From an uncultured Spirochaetia bacterium (GTDB lineage: Bacteria > Spirochaetota > Brachyspiria > Brachyspirales > Brachyspiraceae), in assembly GCA_947040495.1 (NCBI GenBank), contig CAMRBQ010000004.1:1-64000 (forward strand): DNA of 64,000 nt. The letters are read 5' to 3'. Made by a program: the position numbers and the translations under genes. The notes under the pieces are model-generated. The model did no database searches, was not told where the DNA came from, and saw only the letters and a program-made list of their open reading frames with translations. Each line of letters starts with the position of its first letter. The stretch's first letter is position 1. This document shows positions 8,273 to 18,533 of the stretch, piece by piece.

Positions 8273-8737
8273 ATGAGATTGATTGATTTTATTGATGAAA
8301 GAGCTGTAATGCTTGATTTGGATGGAACAGATAAGGATAAATTATTATGTTCTATGGTAGAGCGTTTATATAAATCAGGCATTATAGAAGACCAACAAGA
8401 AGCAGAAAAAGCTATACTTGCTAGAGAACAACTTATGAGTACAGGTGTTGGCAATGGTATAGCAATACCACATGCTAAGACGAGTTCTATAAAATCAATA
8501 ACTATTGCTATAGCTACTTTACCAAAGGGTATAAATTATAAAGCATTTGACAAAAAAAAAGTTCATATATTATTTATGCTTTTATCGCCAAAAGAGGCTG
8601 CAAGTGAAAACCTCAAAGTGCTTACAACTATTGCTAAAATCCTTAGAGGGAATCAAAACTTTGTTGATAAGCTCATAAAGTCTGAGAGTGCTAAAGAACT
8701 TATAGAGTCTATAGCAAAAGAGGAAATGAAAGTTTAA
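8273..8737 (+). CDS. ptsN: PTS EIIA component, nitrogen-regulatory (PtsN) type
   Basis: This 154-residue protein is a PTS EIIA domain of the mannitol/fructose/Ntr type. It carries the active-site His67 within NGIAIPHAKT, which receives phosphate from HPr. Later elements VHILFMLLSPKEAASENLKVL and AKILRG are typical. A stand-alone EIIA beside rpoN and hprK points to regulation rather than sugar import. Its stop codon overlaps the start of hprK (TAATG), so translation is coupled. HPr and enzyme I genes are not in the window. Confidence 0.9.
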   Translation: MRLIDFIDERAVMLDLDGTDKDKLLCSMVERLYKSGIIEDQQEAEKAILAREQLMSTGVGNGIAIPHAKTSSIKSITIAIATLPKGINYKAFDKKKVHILFMLLSPKEAASENLKVLTTIAKILRGNQNFVDKLIKSESAKELIESIAKEEMKV

Positions 8738-9681
8738 TGGCAAAAATTTCTATACAAAGATTATTAGAAATAAATGATGAGAAGTCAAATCCTTTAAAAC
8801 TTCGTTTGGTTAATAATGTAGGTTTGTCTAATAGAATCTCAACCTATGATGTCAATCGACCGGGCATGGTTTTATTTGATTATTTTGAACATTTCTCATT
8901 TGATAGAATACAACTTTTTGGTATGGGTGAGGCAAGCTACGTTTGTGAAATGTATCAAAATAATAACAGTAGCACTATTGACAAAATATTTGAATATAAT
9001 ATCCCAGTTTTTTTATTTTCAAATGATATCACCCCTCCTAATGGTTTTATAGATAAATCGACAGAACATGAAGTCCCTATAATTATAAGCGAACTTAATA
9101 CTAGTAGGATTGTCCATGCACTTATAAATTTACTTGAAGATGAATTTGCAACAAGTACAACTATGCATGGTGTATTTATTGAGGTATTTGGTGTAGGTGT
9201 ATTTTTAAAAGGGAAAAGTGGTGTTGGCAAAAGTGAGGCTACACTAGAGCTCATTGAGCGAGGTCATCGACTTGTAGCAGACGATTCTGTTGAATTTAAG
9301 AGGCTCAATGATAACGTTATAGTTGGGAAAACTAATAAGGTATTAAAGCATAATATAGAAGTTCGTGGTATTGGTATCGTTGATGTAGCTAGACTTTCTG
9401 GCATGAGTGCTATTCGAGATAGGAAAAAACTTGAGCTTGTTATTTTACTTGAGGATTGGATTGAGGCTAAGCAATATGATAGAACTGGTCTTGATGATCA
9501 TTATGAAAATGTGCTTGGTATAAATGTGCCTTATCTTTGTATCCCTGTTAGACCGGGTCGTAATGTATATATACTAATAGAAACTGCCGCAAAAAATCAA
9601 AGATTGAAAGAGCTTGGTTATCATAGTGCCAAAGAGCTAAACAATAAAATGATACAAATGATGCAAGATGGCATTAAATAA
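8737..9681 (+). CDS. hprK: HPr kinase/phosphorylase
   Basis: This 314-residue enzyme phosphorylates HPr on a serine and removes that phosphate, linking carbon status to gene expression. Residues 1-130 form the N-terminal domain. The kinase domain has His144, the P-loop GKSGVGKS at 159-166, DD at 182-183 and the HprK signature EVRGIGIVDV at 208-217. Length is normal. It overlaps the EIIA gene by one base. In Gram-negative bacteria this enzyme usually acts with EIIANtr, as this operon suggests. The DUF3592 gene runs towards it from the right. Confidence 0.95.
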   Translation: MAKISIQRLLEINDEKSNPLKLRLVNNVGLSNRISTYDVNRPGMVLFDYFEHFSFDRIQLFGMGEASYVCEMYQNNNSSTIDKIFEYNIPVFLFSNDITPPNGFIDKSTEHEVPIIISELNTSRIVHALINLLEDEFATSTTMHGVFIEVFGVGVFLKGKSGVGKSEATLELIERGHRLVADDSVEFKRLNDNVIVGKTNKVLKHNIEVRGIGIVDVARLSGMSAIRDRKKLELVILLEDWIEAKQYDRTGLDDHYENVLGINVPYLCIPVRPGRNVYILIETAAKNQRLKELGYHSAKELNNKMIQMMQDGIK

Positions 9682-9698
9682 TAATATTAAGTAAAATT

Positions 9699-10217
9699 TT
9701 ATATCAAAATAAGTACAAAAAACACCAGTCCCAGCACAAAAAATATAGTGCCAAGTAATCTAAATATCACACTCGCAATAGCATAGTTTTTAATTATTGT
9801 ATCGCTATTAATAATTGCTTTTTCTGGGTTATGATTATAAATTCTGACCGATATTCTATCCCCTATGGCAAACTTATTACCTTCGGGTACCCCAAATTCA
9901 TACTCTGATCTAAAATTTAAATTATCTCCTGCCACAAAATGTTTGTTGCCATTGGGTTTTCTAAGTTTTACTGCCATTTCTGATTTTACTGTATGTTCTG
10001 TACCATTGTAGCTAAATTTTAAAATCGGATAATAGCTAACTGATGAGCCCTTATTCCTTCTACGAACTTTTCGTATTATGTCTATTATATCGGCGTTTGC
10101 AATTTCATAAGGGTCATTTTTAATTATTCGATATTTTTTTGTAAATACTATACCAACAAGTATATTTATACCACCGACAAACGAAAAGACCAAAGCTAAA
10201 AAAACGAAAGTATCCAA
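9699..10217 (-). CDS. Membrane protein of DUF3592 type
   Basis: The 172-residue protein has a membrane helix at about residues 3-27 and another at about 147-170, around a soluble beta-rich domain. In this domain, YYPILKFSYNGTEHTV, VRIYNHNPEKAII and the general pattern fit DUF3592 proteins, which are predicted membrane proteins of unknown function. The domain between the helices probably faces the periplasm. It converges on hprK, with 17 bases between them, and has no obvious operon partner. Confidence 0.6.
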   Translation of the reverse strand: MDTFVFLALVFSFVGGINILVGIVFTKKYRIIKNDPYEIANADIIDIIRKVRRRNKGSSVSYYPILKFSYNGTEHTVKSEMAVKLRKPNGNKHFVAGDNLNFRSEYEFGVPEGNKFAIGDRISVRIYNHNPEKAIINSDTIIKNYAIASVIFRLLGTIFFVLGLVFFVLILI

Positions 10218-10574
10218 AATTTTACCACCTTTTATATATTATCATAATGCTACCCAAATAATTTTCGCACATGCTCCTCACCACGAGGATATGTCGACGA
10301 GCTATTCAGAAATTATACGTTTTTCTATGCGGAATAAGAAATCAAGTGCGACGTAATTATTGAAACAATCTATACTTTATACTATAACAACAGATATTTC
10401 AATAAATAAATCTAGGTACTGGGTTCAATGACGAAGTGCTTATTATATATTTATGCTATCACAATATATTTTTTAATTTATAACGTAATTGGGAATTATA
10501 CCGACAAGAGTAGGAAGTGTTTATTTTATTAAATAAATAATACTTAAAAAATACTGAGGGGCTTCTTATAATTT
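10218..10574. other. Intergenic region with possible RNA structure
   Basis: No gene is seen. A stretch at 10260-10355 is clearly less AT-rich than its surroundings and has nested inverted repeats: TCGCAC (10265-10270) with GTGCGA (10346-10351), and the hairpin TCCTC/GAGGA (10275-10279 with 10285-10289). It could be a small RNA or the leader of the next gene, but no family was recognised and the pairing is short. Confidence 0.25.
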
Positions 10575-11000
10575 ATGGTAAATAAAAAATTGATGATAAA
10601 TGGAGAGAAGGCTGTACTTGCCGATATAAAATCTGCTGTATCCATTGCTTTTTTTGATGAAGAGCTTAGTAGATTTGAAGGAAGTATTGATGAGCATGTA
10701 AAGCGTGCTGTTATATATAATAAAGTTGTTGTTGAAAATCTTATAAAAAGAATATTTTCAGCACATATGCATATTGAAAATAATGATGAAGATATAAAGC
10801 AAAAACAAATCCAACTACGCGGCATGTTTTATCATGATTCTGAATATAAGGGCTATAGCAAAATATATTATGCTGATTTAGAAAAAGAATTATTTTCATT
10901 TGTAAAAGATATTTGTGATGAAAATAAACAAGTTAGAAGCTATAGCGAATATATTATTTACTCTTTAATAAATCATTATTTTGATTATATCAAAAATTGA
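10575..11000 (+). CDS. Conserved-looking cytoplasmic protein, unknown function
   Basis: This 141-residue protein is not recognised. It is predicted to be soluble and mostly helical, with no signal peptide, membrane segment or cysteine cluster. It ends in an aromatic stretch (YIIYSLINHYFDYIKN). GAGGGG lies upstream but is rather far from the ATG. It precedes the large Asp-Gly repeat protein by 74 bases in the same direction, so cotranscription is possible. Base composition and reading-frame length support a real gene, but no function can be given. Confidence 0.5.
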   Translation: MVNKKLMINGEKAVLADIKSAVSIAFFDEELSRFEGSIDEHVKRAVIYNKVVVENLIKRIFSAHMHIENNDEDIKQKQIQLRGMFYHDSEYKGYSKIYYADLEKELFSFVKDICDENKQVRSYSEYIIYSLINHYFDYIKN

Positions 11001-11074
11001 CAACTTTATATTTAAGTAGTTTTATACTTATAAATATCAATTGGAATTAATTTTATAAAGTATATGGGTAAAAA

Positions 11075-13816
11075 ATGAAAAAGTATCTTTCTCTCACTGT
11101 TATATTTATTATATTAAAAACAGCAGTTTATTCACAAGAAACATTAACTAATACAAATACTATAGATAATACAGAAGCAGTGACTAATAATACATCTATA
11201 ACAAATGCTCTAGAAGCACAAAGCCAAACAAACACATCTATATCAAATAGTCTATTAAATTCAGATACTAATTATTATGTTAGACCTATTTTGGATAAAG
11301 ATTTTCTTGATGCTGAAAAATTATTTTTTGACAAAAAGTATTATATTTCAAGGCGAGCATTTTTAAAATATCTTGAGAAGAATCCATTATCTAAAAATGA
11401 TATGCTTTATTTTTATTTGGGGACAACATATTTTATAGATAAGGATTATAAAAATGCCATTGATTATTATAAGATAGCATTAGACCTCAAAGATAGCACT
11501 TCATATTATAATAATATAGCTAATTCTTATTATCAGCTAAAAAATTATAAAGATGCATTAGATTGGTATAAAAAAGCTGCCAATAAAACATATTCACCAT
11601 ATTCATTTGAAATTATAGAAATAATGACGAACTCTATGGTTATTGAAACAAATTATATAACAAATATAGTTTTAAATGATACATCTGCTTATGATAAATT
11701 TACAGATAAATATTTTAATAATGCAAATACTTCTATAGAAAATAGCGATGATACTTCTATAGATACCAATGCAATATTTAATACAAATAATAATATAACA
11801 AATTCAATGTCTAATACAAATATAGATAATGCTATCACAAATGAAACAGAGCTAACTAATAATCAAAAAACATTTGAAGAAAAAAGTGATAGTATAAAAA
11901 ATATAACTGATAGACAAAATAAAATAGAAAGCCAAATGCTTTTTCATCAAACAAATATATTCACTTCACTTATATCTACAAATATAGTAACAAATTATAA
12001 ACCGTCTACAAATATTTCATTATTATTTTCAGAAGATACAAATAGTAATACTAATGCCTCTAATGAGGGTATAAATCCATCTATATATTATAGTCCATAT
12101 TTACATCTAGGGCATACTTATTTAGCGTTAAAAGAATATACAAATGCTTCTATTTATTATGAAATATATTTGACAAATGTTGGTAGCAATTATTATCAAT
12201 TTACTCAAATAGAAGATGTTATAAATATGATACGTAATCAAAATATTGAAGATATATTAAATCCAAAAGAAGCCAAAATATCAACTACAACAACTACTAA
12301 TAGTGATGGTTCTATAACTATCAAAGATTATAGTGAAAATATATTTGATGGTATGGGTGGTATAAAAGAGAGTGTGGTTACAACATATATAGACGGTAAT
12401 GTTTCAACTTTTAAAAAATATAATGATGGCTCTACTGTCAATATCATGCAAAAAAATGATGGCTCTCTATTGAAAGAAACTATATTTTCAAATGGTAAAA
12501 AAGATATAGAAAGTATTTTGAGAGATGGCTCACTAGTACGCACAAGTTTCATAACTGATGGTACAAAGCATATATATTCTACAAATGCAAATAATGAACA
12601 ATATATATATACAGAATATCTTGACGGTAGTGCTATAACAAAATTATCTAATGCTATAGAAAGTTCAACATTAATAGAAAGGATTGACGGTAGCCTAACA
12701 AAATATACAGTTGATAAAGATGGTACTATAGAAATATATACATTAAATACAGATAATAGTGAGCTTCAAAGGATAGAGTATCCAGATCAAAAAATATCTA
12801 CAATTACTAGCAAACCAGATGGAACAACTGTAAATAGAACTGATAATGCAGACGGGACCGTACTAAGCATAAGTAAGAATCCTGATGGTTCTATTGTGAC
12901 TATGATAATAGATAATGAAGGGATGGCTACAACAGAAACGGTATATGTTGATGGCAGTATGGTATCACGTATATCAAAAGTAAGTGATATGGATAAAATA
13001 ATATTACTAACAAGCAAAACTCGCGATACTGATGGCAGTATAATAATTAGGACAATCGATGAAAGTGGTACTATAAAAACAGTGACAAGGAAGCCTGATG
13101 CAAGAATTATAACAGAAGAGGCATTTCCTGATGGTACGATTATAATAAAAACGGAAAAAGCAGATGGTTCTATCGATACAAAAACCAATTCGACATCTGG
13201 AAATATTATAAATATTATAAATAATAAAGATGGCTCGACTACCAAAGAAGAAATATTCCCTGATGGTACAAATAAAACAGAGACTACTGATAAAGATGGG
13301 AATATCAATACAACTATAAAAAATATAGACGGAAGTATCGATATAAATATTCAAAATATAGATGGGACATATGAAAAAAATGTTACTAATAAAGATGGGA
13401 GTAGTCAACTAGAAACCCTTGATAAAAATGGTAGTAAAATAAAAATATTGACAAATAGTGATTCCTCAAGTGAAACAACTATAGATAAAAAAGAAGGCTC
13501 TATTATAAATATTAAAAAAAACAATGAGAATACGACTACTCTAATAAATTTTTATGATGGCAGTATATATACATTAATAGAACAAGGCGGCAAAAATCCA
13601 AAATTGATAGTCAAAAATACTGATATATTAGACCAATCATCTATAATGCAGAAATTAAAAGAAATATTAGATTATAGAATTATTGATGAAAGTATTATTG
13701 ATTTAGAAATTAATAATACAACAGATGCGGCAAATGTAGAAGCAGGGACTATAGAAGAAGATAATTTAATAGAAAGTGGTACTATTAATAATAATGAAGT
13801 AGAACAACAAATGTAA
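11075..13816 (+). CDS. Large secreted TPR protein with Asp-Gly repeats
   Basis: This 913-residue protein begins with a signal peptide (about 1-20, cleaved near VYSQE), so it is exported. An Asn/Thr-rich stretch leads into TPR-like repeats at about 75-180 (YFYLGTTYFIDKDYKNAIDYY). A second low-complexity region follows, and another TPR-like unit sits near 340-370. From about residue 405 to 810 the protein is a long array of short units built around DGS/DGT/DGN, spaced about 10-15 residues apart, each followed by an alternating beta-type stretch. This suggests a repetitive beta structure, perhaps a surface or periplasmic scaffold. The protein family is not known to me. No C-terminal anchor or sorting signal is visible. 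Confidence 0.65.
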   Translation: MKKYLSLTVIFIILKTAVYSQETLTNTNTIDNTEAVTNNTSITNALEAQSQTNTSISNSLLNSDTNYYVRPILDKDFLDAEKLFFDKKYYISRRAFLKYLEKNPLSKNDMLYFYLGTTYFIDKDYKNAIDYYKIALDLKDSTSYYNNIANSYYQLKNYKDALDWYKKAANKTYSPYSFEIIEIMTNSMVIETNYITNIVLNDTSAYDKFTDKYFNNANTSIENSDDTSIDTNAIFNTNNNITNSMSNTNIDNAITNETELTNNQKTFEEKSDSIKNITDRQNKIESQMLFHQTNIFTSLISTNIVTNYKPSTNISLLFSEDTNSNTNASNEGINPSIYYSPYLHLGHTYLALKEYTNASIYYEIYLTNVGSNYYQFTQIEDVINMIRNQNIEDILNPKEAKISTTTTTNSDGSITIKDYSENIFDGMGGIKESVVTTYIDGNVSTFKKYNDGSTVNIMQKNDGSLLKETIFSNGKKDIESILRDGSLVRTSFITDGTKHIYSTNANNEQYIYTEYLDGSAITKLSNAIESSTLIERIDGSLTKYTVDKDGTIEIYTLNTDNSELQRIEYPDQKISTITSKPDGTTVNRTDNADGTVLSISKNPDGSIVTMIIDNEGMATTETVYVDGSMVSRISKVSDMDKIILLTSKTRDTDGSIIIRTIDESGTIKTVTRKPDARIITEEAFPDGTIIIKTEKADGSIDTKTNSTSGNIINIINNKDGSTTKEEIFPDGTNKTETTDKDGNINTTIKNIDGSIDINIQNIDGTYEKNVTNKDGSSQLETLDKNGSKIKILTNSDSSSETTIDKKEGSIINIKKNNENTTTLINFYDGSIYTLIEQGGKNPKLIVKNTDILDQSSIMQKLKEILDYRIIDESIIDLEINNTTDAANVEAGTIEEDNLIESGTINNNEVEQQM
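12300..13510 (+). repeat. Asp-Gly-Ser/Thr codon repeat array
   Basis: Within the 11075-13816 gene, GATGG or GACGG followed by a Ser or Thr codon recurs more than 25 times, at irregular steps near 30-45 bases. Linking segments differ, so the array is old and diverged. It also opens long meaningless frames on the opposite strand. Confidence 0.7.
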
Positions 13817-13928
13817 CATAAACAGAATATTAAAAAGTATTATAAAAGATATAGATTAATAATTTAAATATGATATATTAAAAAACCAAAAATGGAGTAC
13901 AGTAGATTAATTAATTACTGAGAAAATT

Positions 13929-14945
13929 ATGAGTACATTTATAAATATAAGAAACTTTTTTGTATATTTTTCTATAATATTCTTTGCGTCATTTTTATTT
14001 TATTTATTAAAAATGATGGATATTTATAGTAATGTTTTTAGTATTGAAAATATGAATTATATTTATTTATTTTTTGTTTTTTTTATAAACTATTTTTTCC
14101 CATTATCTATATTTGCAAGTATATTTACTATTCTTTTAATATCCACAGGAAAGAAACTGCGTGGGAATATGTCAATAATTATATCTTTACTTGTTATAGC
14201 ATTTCTTGGTGTGATATATCCAGTTTATATAAAATATATAAATTATAATTCTATATCATCATTTCTCTTTCCTCAAAGCATAGAATTGGATGCCACTAGT
14301 TTTAAAAAACAGATGATTTATAATAATGGTGGAAATTTTATATATGTAGATAATTTAGATGCCAATGCTTATCAGTATGAAAATATATTAATTTTAGATA
14401 ATTATAATTTAATAGATGCAAAGTATGCTAATGAAAATAAAGGAAATTTGGAGCTAGTAGATGTAAGTATTATTGATATAGAAAATAATACAAAAAAGCA
14501 TTATGATAAATATGATTTTCAGATAAATGATAATAAGCAATATAATACTATATTGGATACATTTTTTGCTTTCCCATTTTTGAAATATTTTAGTATTATA
14601 TTTATTTTCTTTACTGATGTAAATACACCATTTTATATATACATAATATTATATATATCTTTATTCCTTTTGCTGATGGGTTTTTATATTCTTGGTGGAA
14701 CTTTATCAGTTGAGGGGCTTGAATTTCATAATATTATGGTTTCTTTTGGTGTATATTCTCTTTTTGTATTTATATTGAATATTATACTTACATTAATTAA
14801 TAAGCGTATCCCTATTTATAATTTACTGTATGGATTGGGTGTAGTGCAATCTTCTCTTGTAATTTTGTTTTTAGCTACAGCATTAAATATATTTGCTTTT
14901 TTATTACATTATACTCTAAGGTTTGATAAATATTATAAAAATTGA
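13929..14945 (+). CDS. Multi-pass membrane protein, possibly LptF/LptG-like
   Basis: The 338-residue protein has membrane helices at about 9-28, 42-68 and 76-100. A soluble loop spans about 105-210, and four or so further helices follow at about 215-330. Three N-terminal helices, a large periplasmic domain and three or four C-terminal helices is the arrangement of LptF/LptG lipopolysaccharide-export permeases. I do not see enough specific motifs to be sure. Its stop codon lies just before the start of ribF. Confidence 0.45.
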   Translation: MSTFINIRNFFVYFSIIFFASFLFYLLKMMDIYSNVFSIENMNYIYLFFVFFINYFFPLSIFASIFTILLISTGKKLRGNMSIIISLLVIAFLGVIYPVYIKYINYNSISSFLFPQSIELDATSFKKQMIYNNGGNFIYVDNLDANAYQYENILILDNYNLIDAKYANENKGNLELVDVSIIDIENNTKKHYDKYDFQINDNKQYNTILDTFFAFPFLKYFSIIFIFFTDVNTPFYIYIILYISLFLLLMGFYILGGTLSVEGLEFHNIMVSFGVYSLFVFILNIILTLINKRIPIYNLLYGLGVVQSSLVILFLATALNIFAFLLHYTLRFDKYYKN

Positions 14946-14946
14946 C

Positions 14947-15849
14947 ATGGATACTACAACTATAAACTTTGATAAATTATCACACATAGAAAATTCTATT
15001 GTAACAATAGGTAAATTTAATGGTGTACATCTAGGACATCAAAAACTTATAAAATATGTAGTAGATAAAGCATTACTACTTGATACAACTTCTGTTGTCA
15101 TCACATTTAAGATGGAATCGAAGACTATATATAATTTTGATGATAATATAAAGTTATTAAAAAAACTTGGTGTAAATTATATAGTTGTTATTGACTTTTC
15201 TAGCGAATTCTATAAAATGAATTACAGAGAGTTCTTTTATAAAATTATTGAGTATTATAATGCAAAAGAGATAGTTGTTGGCAATGATTTTGCTTTTGGA
15301 TACAATAGAGAAGGAACGATTTCTATTTTGAGATCGCTATGTGAAAAATCCGGTATTGATGCAACTATTTTTCCTTTTATTCTATATGAGAATAACAAAA
15401 TATCATCGACAACCATAAAAAAGTGTATAGAAGATGGCGATGTTGAACTTGCTTCTAATCTTTTGGGTAGAACATATAGTTATTCTTCTATTGTTGAAAA
15501 AGGTAGATTTCTTGGCAATACTATAGATTTCCCAACGGCAAATTCAGCTGTAAATGCTAATATTGTTTTACCAAAAGAAGGTGTTTACTTTTCTACATCT
15601 ACTGTAGAGGATGAAAATAAAGAGCATATTTCGATGACTTGTATTGGGAAGACATCACTCAATAGTGGTGTAAAATTTGAAACTTATATTTTTGATTATG
15701 ATAGAGCAATATACGGTAAAAACATAGATGTTAAATTATTTCATTATCATCGAAGTAATATAAAACTGGATTCATTAGAACAACTTAAAATTATATTAAA
15801 CAAAGATAAGCTAAGTACTTATCAATACTTTAAGAGGAGAGATTTATAA
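14947..15849 (+). CDS. ribF: Bifunctional riboflavin kinase/FAD synthetase
   Basis: RibF phosphorylates riboflavin to FMN and adenylates FMN to FAD. The adenylyltransferase domain covers about residues 1-175, with the nucleotide-binding motif [15 protein letters not shown] near the start and [14 protein letters not shown]. The kinase domain follows, with [14 protein letters not shown]. At about 300 residues it is full length. An upstream in-frame TTG at 14923 would overlap the previous gene by 23 bases; ATG 14947, two bases after that gene's stop, gives a better N terminus. Its stop overlaps the rpsO start, as in many bacteria where ribF-rpsO-pnp form one unit. Confidence 0.93.
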   Translation: MDTTTINFDKLSHIENSIVTIGKFNGVHLGHQKLIKYVVDKALLLDTTSVVITFKMESKTIYNFDDNIKLLKKLGVNYIVVIDFSSEFYKMNYREFFYKIIEYYNAKEIVVGNDFAFGYNREGTISILRSLCEKSGIDATIFPFILYENNKISSTTIKKCIEDGDVELASNLLGRTYSYSSIVEKGRFLGNTIDFPTANSAVNANIVLPKEGVYFSTSTVEDENKEHISMTCIGKTSLNSGVKFETYIFDYDRAIYGKNIDVKLFHYHRSNIKLDSLEQLKIILNKDKLSTYQYFKRRDL

Positions 15850-16118
15850 TGGCTATAACGGTAGAAGACAAAAAAGTTATAATGCAAGAATATGGTAAAA
15901 CTGGAAAAGACACAGGCTCACCCGAGGTACAGATTGCCTTACTGACAAATCGTATAATTTATCTGACAGGTCATTTCAAAACACATAAAAAAGATAATCA
16001 TTCAAGACTTGGGTTATTAAAATTAGTCGCAAGAAGAAGACGTCTTTTAAATTACCTTAAAAGAAAAAATTTAGAGACTTATAAATCTTTGATACAAAGA
16101 TTAAAAATTCGTAAATAA
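15849..16118 (+). CDS. rpsO: 30S ribosomal protein S15
   Basis: This 89-residue protein is S15, a primary 16S rRNA-binding protein of the small subunit. It shows the family pattern [34 protein letters not shown] and the basic [13 protein letters not shown]. Length is exactly as expected. It starts within the ribF stop codon (TAATG), with GAGGAGA as ribosome site. pnp follows after 81 bases, the widely conserved rpsO-pnp order. Confidence 0.97.
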   Translation: MAITVEDKKVIMQEYGKTGKDTGSPEVQIALLTNRIIYLTGHFKTHKKDNHSRLGLLKLVARRRRLLNYLKRKNLETYKSLIQRLKIRK

Positions 16119-16199
16119 TAAATACAGGAAAAGATATTTTTATATCTTAAAAAATATAATGGCAGATAATTAGAGTTTTGCCTAAGAGGATAGTACAAT

Positions 16200-18389
16200 A
16201 TGATTTCAGTAAAAGCTGGGTTTTGTGGAAAAGAGCTTATATTAGAGACAGGGCTACTTGCAAAGCAAGCTCATGGATCAGTAACACTTAGAGTAGGCGA
16301 TACGACTATACTTTCAACTGTGGTTGCAGATAAAAATCCAAAATTAGAATCTGATTTTTTCCCATTGATGGTAAACTATAATGAGAGATATTATGCTGGT
16401 GGAAAAATACCTGGTGGATTTCTAAAAAGAGAAGGAAGACCTAAGGATAAGGAAATATTAATATCAAGAATTATTGATAGACCAATACGACCGCTTTTTC
16501 CTGAAGGATTTAGAAATGAGGTTCAAGTTGTACCTACTGTACTTTCTGTTGATACAGAACTTCAAACAGATGCTCTTGCTATAATCGCTAGTAGTGCTTC
16601 TCTAATGATTTCATGGGTACCATTTTCTGGTCCTGTTGCCGCTGTTAGAGTTGGTTATGTAGATGGAACTCTTGTTGTAAATCCTACAAATGAAGAGCTA
16701 AAAAAAAGTGATCTAGATATCATTGTTGCTGGTACTGCTGATGCTATACTTATGATAGAAGGTGAGGCAAAAGAAGTATCTGAAGCAATATTTATTGAAG
16801 CAGTTGAACTTGCCCATAAAGAAATGCAGCCATATATTGAAATGCAAATAGAATTACAGCGTCTTTGTAAGACTGAAAAACTTGAAATGCCTCTATTTAA
16901 GTTTGATGAAATATTAAAAAAAGAAGTAGAAGAGTATGCAACTGAAAAAATAAGAAATGCAAATGAAAATGCTGACAAAATGAAGCGTAATGAAAATATG
17001 AAACTTGCTTATAATGAAACAGTTGAAGCCCTTAAAGATAAATATACAGAAGATAAAATAAAACAAATACCAGCTATCTGCCATGCTATCGAAGAAGTAG
17101 TGGTTAGAGATGCTATTGTCATGCATGAAAAAAGACCTGATGGACGTGCTCTTGATGAGATACGTGCTCTTGATGTACAGGTTGGTATCTTGCCTCGTGT
17201 ACATGGGTGTGGATTATTTACTCGTGGACAGACACAATGTCTATCTGCTATAACACTAGGTAGTGAAAAAGATTCACAGCTGCTTGATGATATGTATGGT
17301 AAAGAAAATAAAAATTTTATGCTACATTATAATTTCCCACCATTTTCTGTTGGTGAAGTTGGTAGATATGGTTCTCCCGGACGTCGTGAAATCGGACATG
17401 GAAATTTGGCAGAGCGTTCATTTAATGCAGTGCTTCCAACAAAAGACGCTTTCCCATATACAATACGTATAGTTGCTGAAGTACTCGAAAGTAATGGTTC
17501 TTCATCAATGGCTACAATATGTGCCTCAACACTTGGTATGCTTAATGCTGGTGTGCCATTAAAAGATTCTGTTGCTGGAATTGCGATGGGTCTTGTTACA
17601 TGTGAAGATAAATATAAAGTATTAACAGATATACAGGGTGTAGAAGACCATCTTGGCGATATGGATTTTAAAGTTGCTGGTACTAAAAATGGTATAACAG
17701 CATTTCAGCTTGATATAAAACTTCTCGGTATATCTTCATCTATTTTGAAAGAAGCATTAGAGCAGGCAAAAAAAGCTAGGCTTGAAATACTTACTGCAAT
17801 GGATAAAGTTATCACAAATGCAGGAAATGAAGTTTCAGACAATGCTCCAAAATTTAAAACTATACATGTTAATACTGACAAAATTAGAATTTTAATTGGT
17901 CCTGGTGGAAAAAATATCAAGGCTATTATTGAAGAAACAGGTAGTGATGTAGATATACAAGATACTGGCATTGTAACAATATTTTCTTCGTCTACAGATA
18001 TTATGGATAAAACTATTGCTCTTATTGAAAGATATACAAAAGAACCTGAGATTGATGATATATATCAAGGTACTGTAAAGAATATAACTGACTTTGGTGC
18101 TTTTGTAGAGATATCTCCTGGTGTTGAAGGTTTATGCCATATATCTGAATTGGCTTATGAACGTGTTGAATCTGTAGACCAAATATTAAATACTGGCGAT
18201 GTTATTGAAGTAAAAGTCATATCACTTTCTTCTGGAAAGATTGGTTTAAGTAGAAAAGCATTGCTTGAAAAACCTGAAGGTTATGTTGAGCCTCCAAAGA
18301 GAAGCAATTTTAATAATGATTCAGGTAGAAGAAATGACAACAACAATAGAGATAGAGGTTATAACAGAGATAGAGATGGAAGAAGATAA
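16200..18389 (+). CDS. pnp: Polynucleotide phosphorylase
   Basis: PNPase degrades RNA 3' to 5' by phosphorolysis. The 729-residue protein has the full set: the first RNase PH domain (about 1-145), the helical linker, the second RNase PH domain (about 310-540, with GRREIGHGNLAERSF), a KH domain with LIGPGGKNIKAIIEETG near 565, and an S1 domain with GTVKNITDFGAFVEISPG near 625. The tail from about 705 is rich in Asn, Arg and Asp (NNNRDRGYNRDRDGRR), an RNA-binding type extension. Its position after rpsO fits autoregulated operons. Confidence 0.97.
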   Translation: MISVKAGFCGKELILETGLLAKQAHGSVTLRVGDTTILSTVVADKNPKLESDFFPLMVNYNERYYAGGKIPGGFLKREGRPKDKEILISRIIDRPIRPLFPEGFRNEVQVVPTVLSVDTELQTDALAIIASSASLMISWVPFSGPVAAVRVGYVDGTLVVNPTNEELKKSDLDIIVAGTADAILMIEGEAKEVSEAIFIEAVELAHKEMQPYIEMQIELQRLCKTEKLEMPLFKFDEILKKEVEEYATEKIRNANENADKMKRNENMKLAYNETVEALKDKYTEDKIKQIPAICHAIEEVVVRDAIVMHEKRPDGRALDEIRALDVQVGILPRVHGCGLFTRGQTQCLSAITLGSEKDSQLLDDMYGKENKNFMLHYNFPPFSVGEVGRYGSPGRREIGHGNLAERSFNAVLPTKDAFPYTIRIVAEVLESNGSSSMATICASTLGMLNAGVPLKDSVAGIAMGLVTCEDKYKVLTDIQGVEDHLGDMDFKVAGTKNGITAFQLDIKLLGISSSILKEALEQAKKARLEILTAMDKVITNAGNEVSDNAPKFKTIHVNTDKIRILIGPGGKNIKAIIEETGSDVDIQDTGIVTIFSSSTDIMDKTIALIERYTKEPEIDDIYQGTVKNITDFGAFVEISPGVEGLCHISELAYERVESVDQILNTGDVIEVKVISLSSGKIGLSRKALLEKPEGYVEPPKRSNFNNDSGRRNDNNNRDRGYNRDRDGRR

Positions 18390-18430
18390 TTTTTCTATTT
18401 TCTCAGCATAGATATATTGCATAATAGTTA

Positions 18431-18458
18431 TTGAAAAAAATGTTATAAATGCTATAAT
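18431..18458 (+). promoter_or_regulatory. Promoter of secG
   Basis: TTGAAA (18431-18436) and consensus TATAAT (18453-18458) are 16 bases apart, in the gap between pnp and secG. Confidence 0.55.
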
Positions 18459-18533
18459 GTTTTGGTGATATAGTGGTTTGGCTATTTTATAAATATGCTT
18501 TTCTCTAATAAAAAATCGAGGAATTAATAAATT

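Noticed and set aside
12787-13308. 173-residue open frame on the - strand
   Set aside because: It is the complement of the Asp-Gly repeat array, with biased composition and no ribosome site.
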